A stretch of 64,000 bases of DNA from Trissonchulus latispiculum. Lineage: Eukaryota > Nematoda > Enoplea > Enoplida > Ironidae. Numbering within the stretch: the first letter of the stretch is position 1; each line of letters begins with the position of its first letter. The notes beneath the pieces were generated by a model. The model was not told where the DNA came from, did not search any database, and saw only the letters and a list, made by a program, of their open reading frames with translations. The stretch is taken from contig JASAND010010767.1 of the NCBI GenBank assembly GCA_030248195.1, positions 48,863 to 112,862 of the forward strand. The letters run 5' to 3'. Positions 1 through 12,500 of this stretch are shown piece after piece. A program made the position numbers and the translations under genes.

Positions 1-1424
1 AATATGCATATGGAGCAAGAATTTCTGTCCCATATGCATATGGACCAACTTCTGTTGGGAATTTCCCGAAATTCCTTTATCGTTTAAATTAATGACATAT
101 GCGGCTGAAATGGCCAGACAATTGTTTACTGACTGCTGCTGCTGTTTATATTTGTTTGCACTTACTTAATCCGGGTTTTTCTGGCTTTTGTTAACATTGA
201 ATTGACACCAAGATTTATCTGAATTTATCCGGTTATTATGTGCATTACGTTGAAGTTATCTGGTTTTTGCTGACACTAAGCTGTGGCTATCTGGTTTTAT
301 GTAGTTCTGTTGATACGATTTTGGCATGTCTTATTTTGAAGCATCAGCGTATACAGTTAGTGTAAATAAAGTCGTTATACAGTCCAGTTGCTAGTTTTCT
401 CTTCAACCTAGTTAACCCATGTTAACCCAGCACAAGGGGCAAAAGACTTTTTTACCCACATAAAAAGAGCAATTCTGTATGTTTCTTATTTTCAAACGTT
501 TGTTAATGCAAAACTTCTTTAACTTCGTCTATAATAGAATCATCGATTCACTATTGAGATTGAAGGTCAAAAATTGAAAAAGTAAAATTTGCAGATTTGA
601 ACTTCTTGAAATTTTGAAATTTTGAGAGTGCAAATTTGACGAATATATATTTCGAAATAATATATTTTGGTAATTATTTGCGAATAATCAATTTCAATGT
701 TGATTTTCAGGAAATGACAGTGAAAACATTAAGGCTAAGAATAATATTATGCTTATGGGGCAAGATTTTCTGTCCCATATGCATATGGGGCAATTATACC
801 TATGATCCGTAACATCTAGGTTTTAAAGAAAAAGAAGAAAACAGAAAGAGGCAAGGTAGAATAAAGGAGGAGAAGAAAAATAAGTTATCTAACAAAAGAT
901 TACCGCAGTCTGAAAAGTATAAGTCTGTGGACCTACACGCCTAATAAACACTACTCTAGAAGGAGAGGCAATTGACCGTAGGAATGAAAACAGAAAGTTT
1001 GTGAGTATCAAATGAACAAATTGTTTATTTCATTGAAAGAAACAAAGACAGAAAAAGAATTAAAAAGAAAAGCAAGATGGAACCATTATTTCCACAATAA
1101 TTAGACAGTAGCTGCTATGTAAAGACTAGTTATTTGGATCCTCCCGCGGGTAATCTGAATTAAAATTCGGTGCGTCTAATTAGTTTGTCACCTGAAATAA
1201 GTAAATTAATTGCTTATTCTGGCACCGCCCTTATTTCCAGTTTCCCTGATTTTGCGTCGAATAGCATTTAACATTGCTCTTCTTGTCTGCTCGTGTACAT
1301 TTTTATAATAGTATAGCTAATGCAATTTTGAATTCTCAAGTGAAATTTGTAACCATTTACTACACTATGATTCCTTATTTAAACCATTATAACTATGTTG
1401 ATTGTTGACGACTTTACTTTTAAG
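1..1424. other. Upstream region of DEG/ENaC gene 1, no exon recognised
   Basis: AT-rich, non-coding by eye. A motif built around the palindrome ccatatgcatatgg with the neighbouring string tttctgtcccatatgcatat occurs at about 1-50 and again at about 752-792, so the stretch between may be a small mobile element or part of a repeat. Earlier exons of the channel ending at 1580 should lie here or further upstream, but I could not identify one. Confidence 0.4.
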
Positions 1425-1580
1425 GGATTTACAGTTTTGACTCGGATTGCGGGTGGCTTGGGAATATTGTTTAGTGGATCGGTCATAACTGCAGTCGATG
1501 CAGGCCTTATTGTTATTGGAACGATAAAACGAAGAATAACTCGATTATGTTCGAAGACTTCGGTATTAACAAATGTTTGA
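1425..1580 (+). CDS. DEG/ENaC channel gene 1, last exon (second membrane segment)
   Basis: Final coding exon of an amiloride-sensitive-type sodium channel subunit. The acceptor is a pyrimidine run ending ttttaag, and the exon opens in phase 0. The peptide starts GFTVLTRIAGGLGILFSG and continues GSVITAV, then D. This matches the pore and second membrane helix of DEG/ENaC channels, where a GG-LG-G/SxS-x-x-T-x-x-E pattern is the rule; the family's Gly-x-Ser selectivity-filter position reads Ser-Gly-Ser. The acidic residue after the filter is Asp, against Glu in the two sister genes. A short basic cytoplasmic tail follows and ends in TGA. The exon is nearly identical in protein to the one at 34515, which points to tandem duplication. 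Only this exon of the gene is in view, so function as a working channel cannot be judged. Confidence 0.75.
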   Translation, partial: GFTVLTRIAGGLGILFSGSVITAVDAGLIVIGTIKRRITRLCSKTSVLTNV

Positions 1581-2929
1581 AGAGTTTATTGCTAACAGGT
1601 CCTCTATTATATTGCGTTTTACGGTAATAGGTACTCCAGGAATACTATGCTCTAAGTGCAACTTAGTCTGGTTGTTTTTCTTAATCCAGTCTTCTTGATG
1701 TTTAGATTTATGCTAACAGGCGACATGGTCCTGGTCCATGATGCTAGATTTATTAACGAATAATAACAGTTTGACCTAGGCTGACAATATCAATTTTAGA
1801 TGTCGTGAAGCAGAGTTTATGCGGTTACAGATTTATGAAAAAACTCATACAAAATAACATTGTTATTCTAGTTTTAGTAAATGTCAATATGTAGAACCTT
1901 TCTAACTTGTCTTTGTCTTATATACAATCGAATAAACAAACCAATAGTGGAACGATAATTGTCAAAACTTTCGCCTTCAGAATTTGTCTCGGACGGCATT
2001 TCCTAATGCCAGTCTCGAAGAATTATCTACGTGCATTTTGAAAATCTTCGTAAATGAATGGGAAAGTAAAACATCAAAGCTATTGGGATGTTTGGAAAAT
2101 CGGGCCTTACTTACTATTAAAGTTGAGAAGAATTGGTTGTATAACTTTTTATTAAGCGACTTAATAACTAATTAGTCTTTACAGTTAGTTATTGACCAGT
2201 ATTTTTGCTGTATGATAACTTTTTCTCTGCTGTATCGTACATTATTTCTAGTGTTATTTCTTTTTTGAACTGTTGTAAAGATAACGCTGTGGCATATTAT
2301 TACTTTTGAAAAGCTGTATGGGCAGTATTGTCGTATTTATGCTTGTAAAGCAGGGAATTAATGTACTGTTAAAGTAGCAACTGTCTGTGAGGATGATATA
2401 TCAGTAATCGGTGGACTTGAGCTGCTTACAAGGATGGTTTCAAATTGAAGAAGTATTCTGAAAAAGGTATCTTTGAAAGTGTGTTTTCTTTCTTAGACTT
2501 CATTGTTTTCAAATTTGAACCACAGTTCTAAACATCTCAAGTTCATAAACTGTTAAAGTTATTTTGAAGTTCTGCCTGTAGACTATCAAACCTATTTTTT
2601 CTATTCCTTTCTTTATTTATTTGTTCTGAGTTAGTCTATCGTGACTGCAATGAGAGTTACCTTAGTTTCGTGGAATCTGATGCGTACACAAGTTTAAGGT
2701 ACTATTCCTGGAAATTTTCTTCGAATTCAAAACTTCGAGTTTACGGTAGTTTATCTCATTTCTATAGAAATTTTAGCAGGAGCTTATGTACTTTAAAGGG
2801 ATAATGTAAAAAGTGAGTATGTGCACACTGTGATATAGCACAAACAAAAATTGTATTTCAAAGATGTATGGAGGCTAATACTTAGGACTGCAAGTCATTT
2901 TACATGAATATTTAGCTGTACACTTTCAC

Positions 2930-3015
2930 CATTGCTAAGTTATGCGAATCCGTCGGGCTGATATTTCACTTCATTGCTATGTTATGCGAATCCGTCGGAC
3001 GGATATGCCACTTTT
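2930..3015. repeat. Tandem duplication, unit about 46 bp
   Basis: The string gttatgcgaatccgtcgg occurs twice, about 46 bp apart, each time followed by a gata-c-ac stretch. Copies are close but not identical. No coding sense seen. Confidence 0.7.
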
Positions 3016-3109
3016 TGTATATTTCTTCTTAACTAGCTTTATTGTGTATTTCTGTGCATCAGTAAATTAGTATGTAGCTTAATATTAAATCAGACTTTAT
3101 GTTTCTTTC

Positions 3110-3430
3110 AAGGGGGATGTGTAGTGGCAGCTGGTTGCGTTACCCTAGCCGATTTTGCTAAATTGCCACACTGTAAGCCACTAGGGTGCCACGTAAACCA
3201 ATGAAATTATAGTTGACTTTGTAACTCGATAAAAGGCTGCCTTCTGAAAAATTGAAAAGGCTTGAACACTTTTGCTTCTAGCAGCAATGGCTTACTTAAA
3301 GCGAAAATGCTATGTTCGCTCTACTGCTCAATACTAGTTTTAAAACTTGTCAAAATGCATTTTTCAAAACGTCGTTTACAGCTATTGCAATGGCCGTTGT
3401 TCTAGGCAATTCAGAAGTGAGACTAAAACT
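3110..3430 (+). mobile_element. Possible solo or 3' LTR remnant (Ty3/gypsy-like)
   Basis: A purine-rich tract (caaggggga) is directly followed by tgtgtagtggcagctgg, the arrangement expected of a polypurine tract abutting a 3' LTR that begins TG. A TATA-like gataaaaggct lies about 110 bp inside. I could not place the right end or a matching second LTR, and no gag/pol remnant was recognised beside it. An LTR relic is the best reading, but weak. Confidence 0.3.
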
Positions 3431-5208
3431 TTACTAAGAATATGTTTTCCCCGGATAGCTCGAAACAGCAGCAACTAGAAGTTTGTGGCCATAAAACAAG
3501 GTGCTTCAATAATCGACCATTGATTGGTAATGAACTTCGAAAAAATCCATAAAGCTTTTGGTTTTTTCTTCTTGGCTGTCCCACAGCACTGATTATTTTC
3601 AAGAAAAATTCAGATTTCTCTAATCAAGATTTTCGATAAGTTTTGCGCAAACGAAGCATCTTATACATAGATTAACGCGGTAGTATGTGAAGTCAAAGCC
3701 CCAATTCCGGACAAGGCACAACCCCTTCTCCGTCGAGGACAAGGGGTAACGAAAAAATGGCCAAGAAGTAAGCACAAACTTGCGGCTGGGCCGGAATTTT
3801 TAGTTAGAATTTTAAATTTTTCGTATAACAATAGGCCTAAATTTTGATTTTTTTCTAGGAAGTGATGAATTTGTTGCGTCGCACATTTTTAAAAACTTTA
3901 ACAAAATTCGCGTTAAGTTTTCGAATCATTTCAAGTATTTATACTTTAGGTACAAGCCCCATTGAAAATTTTTTGTGGACAAGCCCCCCCAGGACCCAAT
4001 CCTGTGTTAATGTGTGATCTTGTGATCCAGATTGTTTATAGCCTATGCAGCAAAGTTATCGTTTCCATAAGCAAAATTTTAAGGCTCAGAGTTTGGTCTC
4101 TATTCAATACGAAATGAAAACTTTGAATAACTTTTAACATTTTTATTCTGTGTGAAATGAACTAGGTGTTATCGAGCACAGTTTGCGTGAGATCTGTGAG
4201 TGTTGTGGTTTCTGGCACAAGCGCACCATCCTCCGTTAAGCAAGGAACGAACAAACCCAGGCTCCAACTTTTATGGTTTAGTGACATTTCTTGCATAAAT
4301 CTGTAGTTAATATGTGGCGTGTACGTAGCCTTAGCACACCCACTTCTTGAGACAGGCCCAACACCTTTTGAGTCATGATCCTTGGGTGGATTACTTCTTG
4401 ATCCACGCTTACTTTTCTTTGATCCGCTCTGGTTTTTTTTCGAAATCCAATTTTAACGTGGTATGCGGTAGGGTAGCGCTGCACACCAATTTTTGAGTTA
4501 TGGAACGATATTCTGCAGAAAGTTCGCAAATTTATTCATCTTCATAATCCACTCATCAAAAACAATCCAAGGTCTATCTATTGTTAGTAATTTTAAAATT
4601 AAAAATTAAAAGATTGTCCTGAATTTTACTCAATCTGTAAAAGACTTATAATGGCTAGTCTGCTTCCCGTCCGCTCAACGAAGCTAATCAGATTCTACTA
4701 CAAGTAAAACCCAATTTTTTAGCGTCACCTAAATTATAATTTACGCAAAACCGCTAGCAATTTAGTCGTGTTAGAAGATTCATCAATATAGTTGTCAAAA
4801 ATTCTACTTAATTTTTTAATTTTACTCACATAAGGTTCCAAGTTCACTGCGTCCAGTCCGCTCATACAGAATGGGCAGATGTTAGAATAAAATGTTGAGA
4901 AAAACGTAGTTTCTTTTTTATTTTCTGATTTTTAGAAGTCACTGTTTATCCTAGATCAAATATTTCGAAAAATTTAATGACTGAGGTTTTTACGCTAACA
5001 CCTGCCCATTCTGGGTGAGCGGACGGGAGAAAATAGGTTGTTGCTTGTACTAGAATCTGCTTAGGTTTGGTGAGCGGACGGTAAGCAGACTATCCATTAC
5101 AAGTTTTTACAGATTTTACAGACAAATTTCTCTGTGAAGACTGTGCTGGAGGTCTGCCACCTAACAGACGTGTTTTATACAAAAAGAAACCGGGACCATT
5201 AGTTGCAC

Positions 5209-5503
5209 CAAGAGTTTATAATACCAAGAGTGAGAAGCTGGGCCCTTCCTAATGGAAATGGCCTGCGAGATGCTCGGCACATTAAGGCCGAAATCTCGGG
5301 GGGTACCACTTACCATTGGACAGCATGTGTTTATATGCGATTGAACTAAAACGCATCTGATTGGCTAATCGCTTACCTTATGTCAAATTTACGTGTATAA
5401 GCGGACCCCCCCCCGAGATTTCAGCCTTAATGTGCTGAGCATCTCGCAGTCCATTTCCATTAGGAAGTGCCAAGCTTCCCACTCTTGGTATTATAAACTG
5501 TTG
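5209..5503. mobile_element. MITE, 7-bp target duplication (copy 1)
   Basis: A 295-bp element with terminal inverted repeats of about 120 bp, starting CAAGAGTTTATAATACC and ending in the near-complement (…GTATTATAAACTGTTG). It is flanked on both sides by GTTGCAC, a 7-bp target duplication. The interior loop carries G/C runs (ggggggtacc, ccccccccgag). It belongs to the same family as the copies at 22600 and 37800. Confidence 0.8.
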
Positions 5504-6359
5504 GTTGCACCGATTGTTGGTTTTTAGAAAAAAATTGCCGCTTGACTAAATTAAAGAAAGTGCACAAAATTCTTCTGCGATCGAACTTTGGCAAATTTCT
5601 TCAAATTTAATGTATCTAAAAGAAATTTTGTGTGTTAAATGAAATGTGCTTGTTAAGGTACTCTGGTTATATATCGTAATGGCACAATAATACCATTATA
5701 TGTTTGAATCGTCGGAGCGTAATTGTCACACTGTGATCGTTACTGATTTACTTTAGTCTTAGGCAAAAGAAAGTGTGCATGTCCTTTAATCTAATCAGTT
5801 CAATTCCATATATATACACCCATTGTCTGCAGCATTGGATATCCATGGTCACAACCTGTTGTCAACGTGGGATACGTTTGAAGACTTATTAATCTAGTTG
5901 AAAGTGTCCTATTTCGTTGGACCGGTTCCAACATCATCTGAGCACAGACAATGAGAAAGCTTATACGTGCTGCTTTACATAAGAGTGGCTCCGGTGCTGA
6001 CTGTTTTGTTCTTCTGTAGTTCAGCATCTGTTGGCTTGTAAGATGTGTGCAAGTACTGGAACTATAATTAAGCATGTGTGGGTTGTTGCTAATATGTTAA
6101 TAGAAAGTTGCAAGTTATGAGCAAGTATTGCCCACTTTTGTTGAAGAAAATTAAAATGCTATTCTCATCATCCAGTTTGTGTTCTCTCGTACAGACATTG
6201 CTCACCCATAATCACGGGTACTGTAGAGCTATGGACCATCTTATCACTAGAGTTTAGGGGTAAACGAGCCCACATCGGTGATTTGTTGCATGCGATTCGC
6301 ATTAAATTCTCTACATGCTTTGGAAGCTTATATATGTGATAATAAAGCTGTTGTTTTAG

Positions 6360-6505
6360 GTAGTCTTGTACTGCGAGAGCGAATGTTTTCCAAAAGAACG
6401 AAGATCTGGATTGTTGTTTTCGGCTGTTTGCTGTTTCTGCTGAGCCTTTTGATAGTGGAAACAGTCAGTGCATATTTTCAGTATCCGAAAATGGTACTGA
6501 AATAT
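6360..6505 (+). CDS. Gene 2 exon: first membrane segment
   Basis: Acceptor ttgttttag, donor gtaagc, start phase 1, end phase 0. A basic lead (FSKRTKIW) is followed by about 20 hydrophobic residues (IVVFGCLLFLLSLLIVETV) and then SAYFQYPK. The aromatic-x-YP signature just outside the first membrane helix is typical of DEG/ENaC subunits. Any upstream coding exon for the cytoplasmic N-terminus is missing from my model. Confidence 0.7.
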
Positions 6506-9500
6506 GTAAGCATTTTTGCTATTCCATGCCACGGCCTCTCAATGTAATTAAGTAATAACGGACCAGTGGTTGCTCGATGTGATTAGGGTATATTTTGGCA
6601 TACGGCATCAAAGAGTTTAAATAGTTATGGTTAAGCCCAATTTAGTCTTTCAAGCACTAATTGTGCACCGTTTGACACAACTCAACTTACCGTAACTGTC
6701 GTGAACCTTTGGTGGTGAAAACGCGTACCAATTGTTCACCAACCTGCTACCTGTACTGATAAGGATTCATTGTGTATGTTTCTTTTGTAGCGCACGACAG
6801 CTTTCTGTTAAAATTTAAACGCTTGCCTCAGCGTATTTCTTAAACTGTTGCAATCCTGGTGCAAGCTGTAAGGCTGTAATTTGGCATATACAGAGGTACT
6901 ATATTTGTATTCATTTGTGCTAAAAGGTAAAAAATCCTGCTGTCTCAAAAAATTTTTGTATCAACTTGAATCTTAAAAAATTGCCAACATCGCCATTCTT
7001 AGTAGTCCGGATCCTGTATGGAAGCTCACCGCAGCCTTAGAATTAGCACATCTTCACTAGTTGAGCTGAATTTGGTGTGGGTGTATTCTTGGCGGCGTTG
7101 AATGCTATCTGAAAAATTTTCAATTTTAAATGTTTTCATTTTTCGATATTGGGATTTTGGCAATTGTTTACGCTTACAATTGACACGGTAAGAAATTCTG
7201 CCACGAGCACACCTACATGGTCTCTGCATGTGTCAGGCTCCTAGTTTAATTCTTGTGCACTCTACCCATGTATCTGCAGCATTCCTGTACTGTACGTATT
7301 TGTTCGAATTTATTTATATTTATATATACATATACTGTATCAGTATCGTTTACCTGTTGCTGCTAACACGTCTTCTGCCACATGGCCTGAGATAAAGGTC
7401 GGCAGAGGTTCTATCTAACATGGGAACATCGGCACCAGGGATACTGTCATAACCTCGATAGTGTTTTAAAGCATTTAAGTCATAAACAACTTTGCTTGAT
7501 AATTACAGCCTTATAACTTGCCCCATAAATTAAAATTATTTTTCGTCATTTAAAAATTTTAAAATTTTTGGTGAAACGACAACTTTGAAGATCAGTTCCC
7601 TTAGATGCAAATAAGTTACAAACATCTAATATTTTTTGCAGATCTCAGGACATTTGCCAAATGACACCAAATGACAACCTTGAAACAAGGGCATAGCAGC
7701 CAGGGGCAATTTTTAATCAATTATGCAGGCAGTTGTATAAAATGGGTGGACGAGCCTATAAACTGATACATACTTCATTTGTGAATCGAATGTTTGCTCT
7801 CTTACGTCTGCATTCCTGTCTTCATCTATTTTTAGAAAAAATTCATTTTCATTAATTTCTATTTTTAGATTAAATATAATCCTGACTTTCCGTCTGTAAC
7901 TGTCTGCAATTTTAACCCATACTGGAAGAGCAGATTTGTCTTTTCGCAGTTTGGCCAAGCCGTCGTAAGTCAATGTGCCGTTAGCTGCTTTGATCGGAAA
8001 TGTGGAAATGTAGAAATGTAGAAATGTAGACATGTTAACGTGAAAGATAATTTTTGGATTGCTGAGAAACGTATTCTTTTTACTAGATGACCAAAATTTA
8101 TTTTTCAGACACATATGGAAAATTTGGGTACAAACACATGAAGGCGCGTGTTTTAGTCTTGCCTTAAATAATTGGCAGCTGAACTCCCTACAATTATATT
8201 TGGTTAGGGTGGTGTGTAAGTCGTATGCACAACCGAAAACGCTGCAAAATCTGCAAATCTGTAATGTTTAACTCCTTCAATATTTCTAAAGGATGAATCA
8301 TAAGAACCAGCAAAGCTGTTCCCGAAGTCGAAGCGCCCAATACTTTAATGTAATTGGTTTGGCGTTGCGTCATTAAGCATTTGGTTCCGCACTTTTGCGG
8401 AAGAAAGGCTGATTGGTGTGATGCTGCCTCCAAATAAAATCAAAGCCATGGTACAGAACAATTGCTATATGTTGCATTGTTATATGTTTTAGCTACTAAT
8501 TTACAACACATTAAACAGTTTGGCAAAATCAAACGCAACGTTGTCGAGTAGGAAGCCGCTTGTAGAAGGTACTGGATGTTTAGCTGCTACCGTTAACCAG
8601 TTTTAAAACACGTTTACCTTTTTAAAACAAATTGACTTTTTTATTGACTTCAATCTGGAGTATTTTTCAACGCGTGCAATTGGTACTGTTTTTTCTCTCT
8701 CTCTCTGCTGTAACCAGTGACATTTATCTGTTTTCAGTATTTTATGCCGTTTCCTTGGGTTTTCTCAAACTTATTTGACTGCAAGGCTACCTTGTAGACC
8801 ATTTCTATATATTAAAATTTATATAACGAATCTTCCAGTTGAATGGCAGGCATCTTTTAGCTTTTATCTATGTCTGAAATCAGTCGTTATGGCACAGGGG
8901 CATTTTTTGCAGTTTTATTTTATTTATATTTATTTATATTTACAATCGTTTATATTTATATTAAGGCAGTGTAAATGATTCCTTCACTCCGACTGCAATT
9001 GGATGCTATAGTGGAGGTCAGCAAGAGGACTACATCGTAGCCATTTATGAATGGGAGACATCTAGAATGTCAATAAAGCATTGTTCCCTTGTCTGCTATC
9101 AGCTTGGTTTTCCGTTGGCAAGCAAGTATTACATCAGCTATAACTTCAATTGTTGAAATCATCCAGAAAGCAAATAAATATTTCAAACTGAGGTTTATTG
9201 GGTAAACCTCATGTTGATACCAGATGGCATATTTTTAACAATAGATAACATAAGAATATCGCTCCTCCTTCTGAACATTCATCAGAATGCAAAATTGTGT
9301 TAGTTTTTCTTGCTTCCCCCAATTTCGCGTGTTTCGCAAGCGTTGCTCAACGTTCCAGGAGCAAGATATTGCATTCTCATGAGTTTTAAATATCAGCAAC
9401 CCAGAAAGGTTGAAATCAGTGTAATTATCTAGCTTCTCTGTCCAGGGATGTGGGTCAGTAGTATAGCATTCTACTGAAGATTCAATGCTCGTCGCTTTGA

Positions 9501-12500
9501 TCCCCGGACACTTTTCTTCACATCTTTCAATCCTGATTTCAAACTTTCACAAAAATGCTGTCAATTACGCCAAGCAATGTTTAAAAATTCTTTTTCAGTT
9601 GATTAAATAATATTCAGGAACTAACAAGAGTTTTGTGCAAAACTGATATTTGTTGGTGCAGAAATTAGGCGTGTATGAAAATTGTTACTGCGTACAACAA
9701 TGGGCCTGCTGCGAGCTAAACATTTGGTAGACGTGGAGTTGTTTCTTATATTTCTTTATCGTCCCCTATGCTAGCGATTTTAAACCAAGGAACCAAATTC
9801 GTTTTCTAAATGTCCTGCTAAAACAGCTTAAATTTGATGAGTGAAATCAATCACAGTGCGCTATATACGCACTTAACTAGACAAGTAGACTAGCTTATAG
9901 GCAACGGTCTACAAATTTGTCCATAAAATGGTTAGAAGATCCCTAATGAACATGATCTTTTTCTCAACTGTTAATTGTTAGCTGAATGTAATGCTATATT
10001 GTATCGCAGTTTTCATGAAAACAGATCAGCTGTGGCGCTCACTACACCCACAGTATTGAATATAGAGACTTTTAGAAGCTCAGCTCTAATATTTCAATCT
10101 AAAACAAAAGTTTTGTTGTCGCGAAATGATTTCTTCAATTGTTCATACATATATTCTTTGTAACATATGTTGTTCTTCTTATGGAAACTAATTTGCATAA
10201 CATCCATTTACAGTCAGTTAAATAAACGCATGTAGATTTTATACGAAGGAGTATATTTCTCATTTCACATGTGTTATATTTACTTCAAAACCGATTACAG
10301 TAGACACACTGCGCCGAGTCGCACCAGGAAAAAGAAATAAATTGCAATGCTGGAATCTGATTTTAAATGGCAACTGCAGCATAATGATGGAATATTTTCC
10401 TCCAGAAATATTTCACTGTTGATATATTTTGCAGTAGTTGCAGTCTAGGATTATTAGTTGGAGCTTCAAATCGACATCTTTCGCTTAACTCTGAGCAATA
10501 ATGGAGCTTAACTGGTTTCAAAACTTAGATGCTAGTTAGCCTCTTCTTGTCCCGACAGTTCTTAAATTTTCGGTCGCAGCTACAAAATTCGAAATCTAAA
10601 GTTTTAAAAATATTCCGTCCAAAATTTAACAGCTGCTGTGGGCAACCATGTAACTCTGGAAACGAAGCGACATCACAAAGAACACATGGATCAGAATTAC
10701 TAAACTGGTTATATCTCACAAAAATAAACGAGCGAAAATATAAACGAGTTGATTTCGAATGAATATAAGCGTCACTGTGTAGGGGTTGGCCAACTACCTG
10801 ATATTAGGAAAATCACAGAAAACAATGTCTAGTGTATGAAGCGCGATTGTGAAGAGAGTTTTAGAGCTCTGAAAGTTTTTCAAATATTCCAGTCTGACCT
10901 TTCAGACAAATGGTTTGTGAAACTTCCCTCCAATCGTTAAAGGTGGTGATTCCTTTTGGTGACATCTACGTTGAACCACTACTACGCATGCATTACTTGA
11001 AAATAAGAAGCCATCTTTATATCAAAACGTAGCTTGACCTTTTCTCTTTTTAATGGATACGATGAAATTTATTTTGGTTCATTTATAGTGTTGTTGACAC
11101 ATTTAAGAAGAAGTTTTATTTTCCAGCTTTTGCGGCCTGAAGAAAGTTTTTTAAGAGACATTGATTATATCATTCAATACTTATCTCTATCAAGTAGCTG
11201 GGGGGACGAATATTTAGTTAATTTATGAAATCGCTCTTCATTGTGGAGAAATAAGGTAAAATGTATGAGTAACCGGGATTTAGCCTACTTTTCAAAAATT
11301 TAGCAAATGACCACGTTAGCTAGAAGGCAGCTATCGGATAGATAGTTAGCGGATTCAACGAGTAAATTTTAATCCGTTTAATCCGCCATTAAAAGAACAG
11401 AGATTAAAAATTTAATCAGCCAACTTCTGATCTGTTTAATGAACGCAGTCGCACGAGGATTAAAAACTGGTTGAAAATGTAGGCGGCGGATTAAACGGAT
11501 TAAAGTTAATCTTTAAAGAAACAGCAACTAAGCAGGTCGGATTAAAATTAACTCGTTGATTTTTTAATCCGAAGCGAGAATAAGGAAACAGGATTAGATT
11601 AAAATTTTAATCTTTGGTGCATTAAATAAATAGGATTAAATTTAAGCCGTTTAACTAAAGTCTGACCAAAAAATCTTGGAACCGAAATGTGAGTGGCTGT
11701 CCTGAGTTATCATTTGAATGTAGCCTATATAATTGTATATATTTTTAGAATCCTCAGCAAACCGAGATTTCGAAAGTCCGGAAAAATCCGAAATTCCAGA
11801 TTTCATTCACGGAAAATTTAAAATTTTTAATTTTTCGCCAAATTTTTATTGTAATCAAAATTTGGTTTTGACAGTCTACTAGACCTGATCCCGCTACACA
11901 TTTTTGCTCTTTGAAGCATTTCACGAAAATGCACCCAATTTCCGGAATTCCGGGTTTTCAAAATTGCCGGATTTTAAAAATTTCCTCCAATACCCACACG
12001 ATGGGTATCATTCAAAAGCTCTTATCGGGCTGAACAATGTTTGCAATAGAACGAACTCGTGAAAATGCACTCAATTCCCGGAATTCGAAAAAACCGGATT
12101 TTCAGGATTTAAAAAATTTTCTCCAATATCCACCCACAATATGGGTTTCATTCGAAAGCTCTTGGTGAGCTGAACAAATCTTGTAATAGAACCAATGTCC
12201 TAAAATGCACCAAATTCCCGAAATTCACAAATTCCTGATTTTACTCTAGCTTGGACGTTTTCTTGAATTCCAAAAAGTGGACTCATTTCTGCGAGTTCGG
12301 GGTATTGAAGAAACTTTCTAAAATCCGGAAAATCCGGTTTTCGCAAATTCCGGGAATGAATGCATTTTCAAGAGTTCGTTCTATTACAAACATTGTTCAG
12401 CCCGATAAGAGCTTTCGAATGATACCCATCGTGTGGGTATTGGAGGAAATTTTTAAAATCCGGTACATTTGAAAACCCGGAATTCCGTATATTGGGAGCA

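Larger units (their letters stand above)
1581..6359. other. Intergenic/first-intron region between DEG/ENaC genes 1 and 2
   Basis: No convincing exon. It contains a 46-bp tandem duplication, an LTR-like remnant and a 295-bp MITE (listed separately). At 4659-4700 and 5020-5095 a short string gcttcccgtccgctcaacg and its near-complement recur inverted, so 4650-5095 is probably another foldback element. The start codon and cytoplasmic N-terminal exon of gene 2 should be here but were not found. Confidence 0.4.

Noticed and set aside
1984..2175. 63-codon open frame after gene 1
   Set aside because: No ATG start, no recognisable content, no splice-site context; likely chance.
8059..8271. Open frame with THEGACFSLALNN, faintly like a channel ectodomain
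   Set aside because: Out of order relative to the other exons and phases do not link 6505 to 15252.
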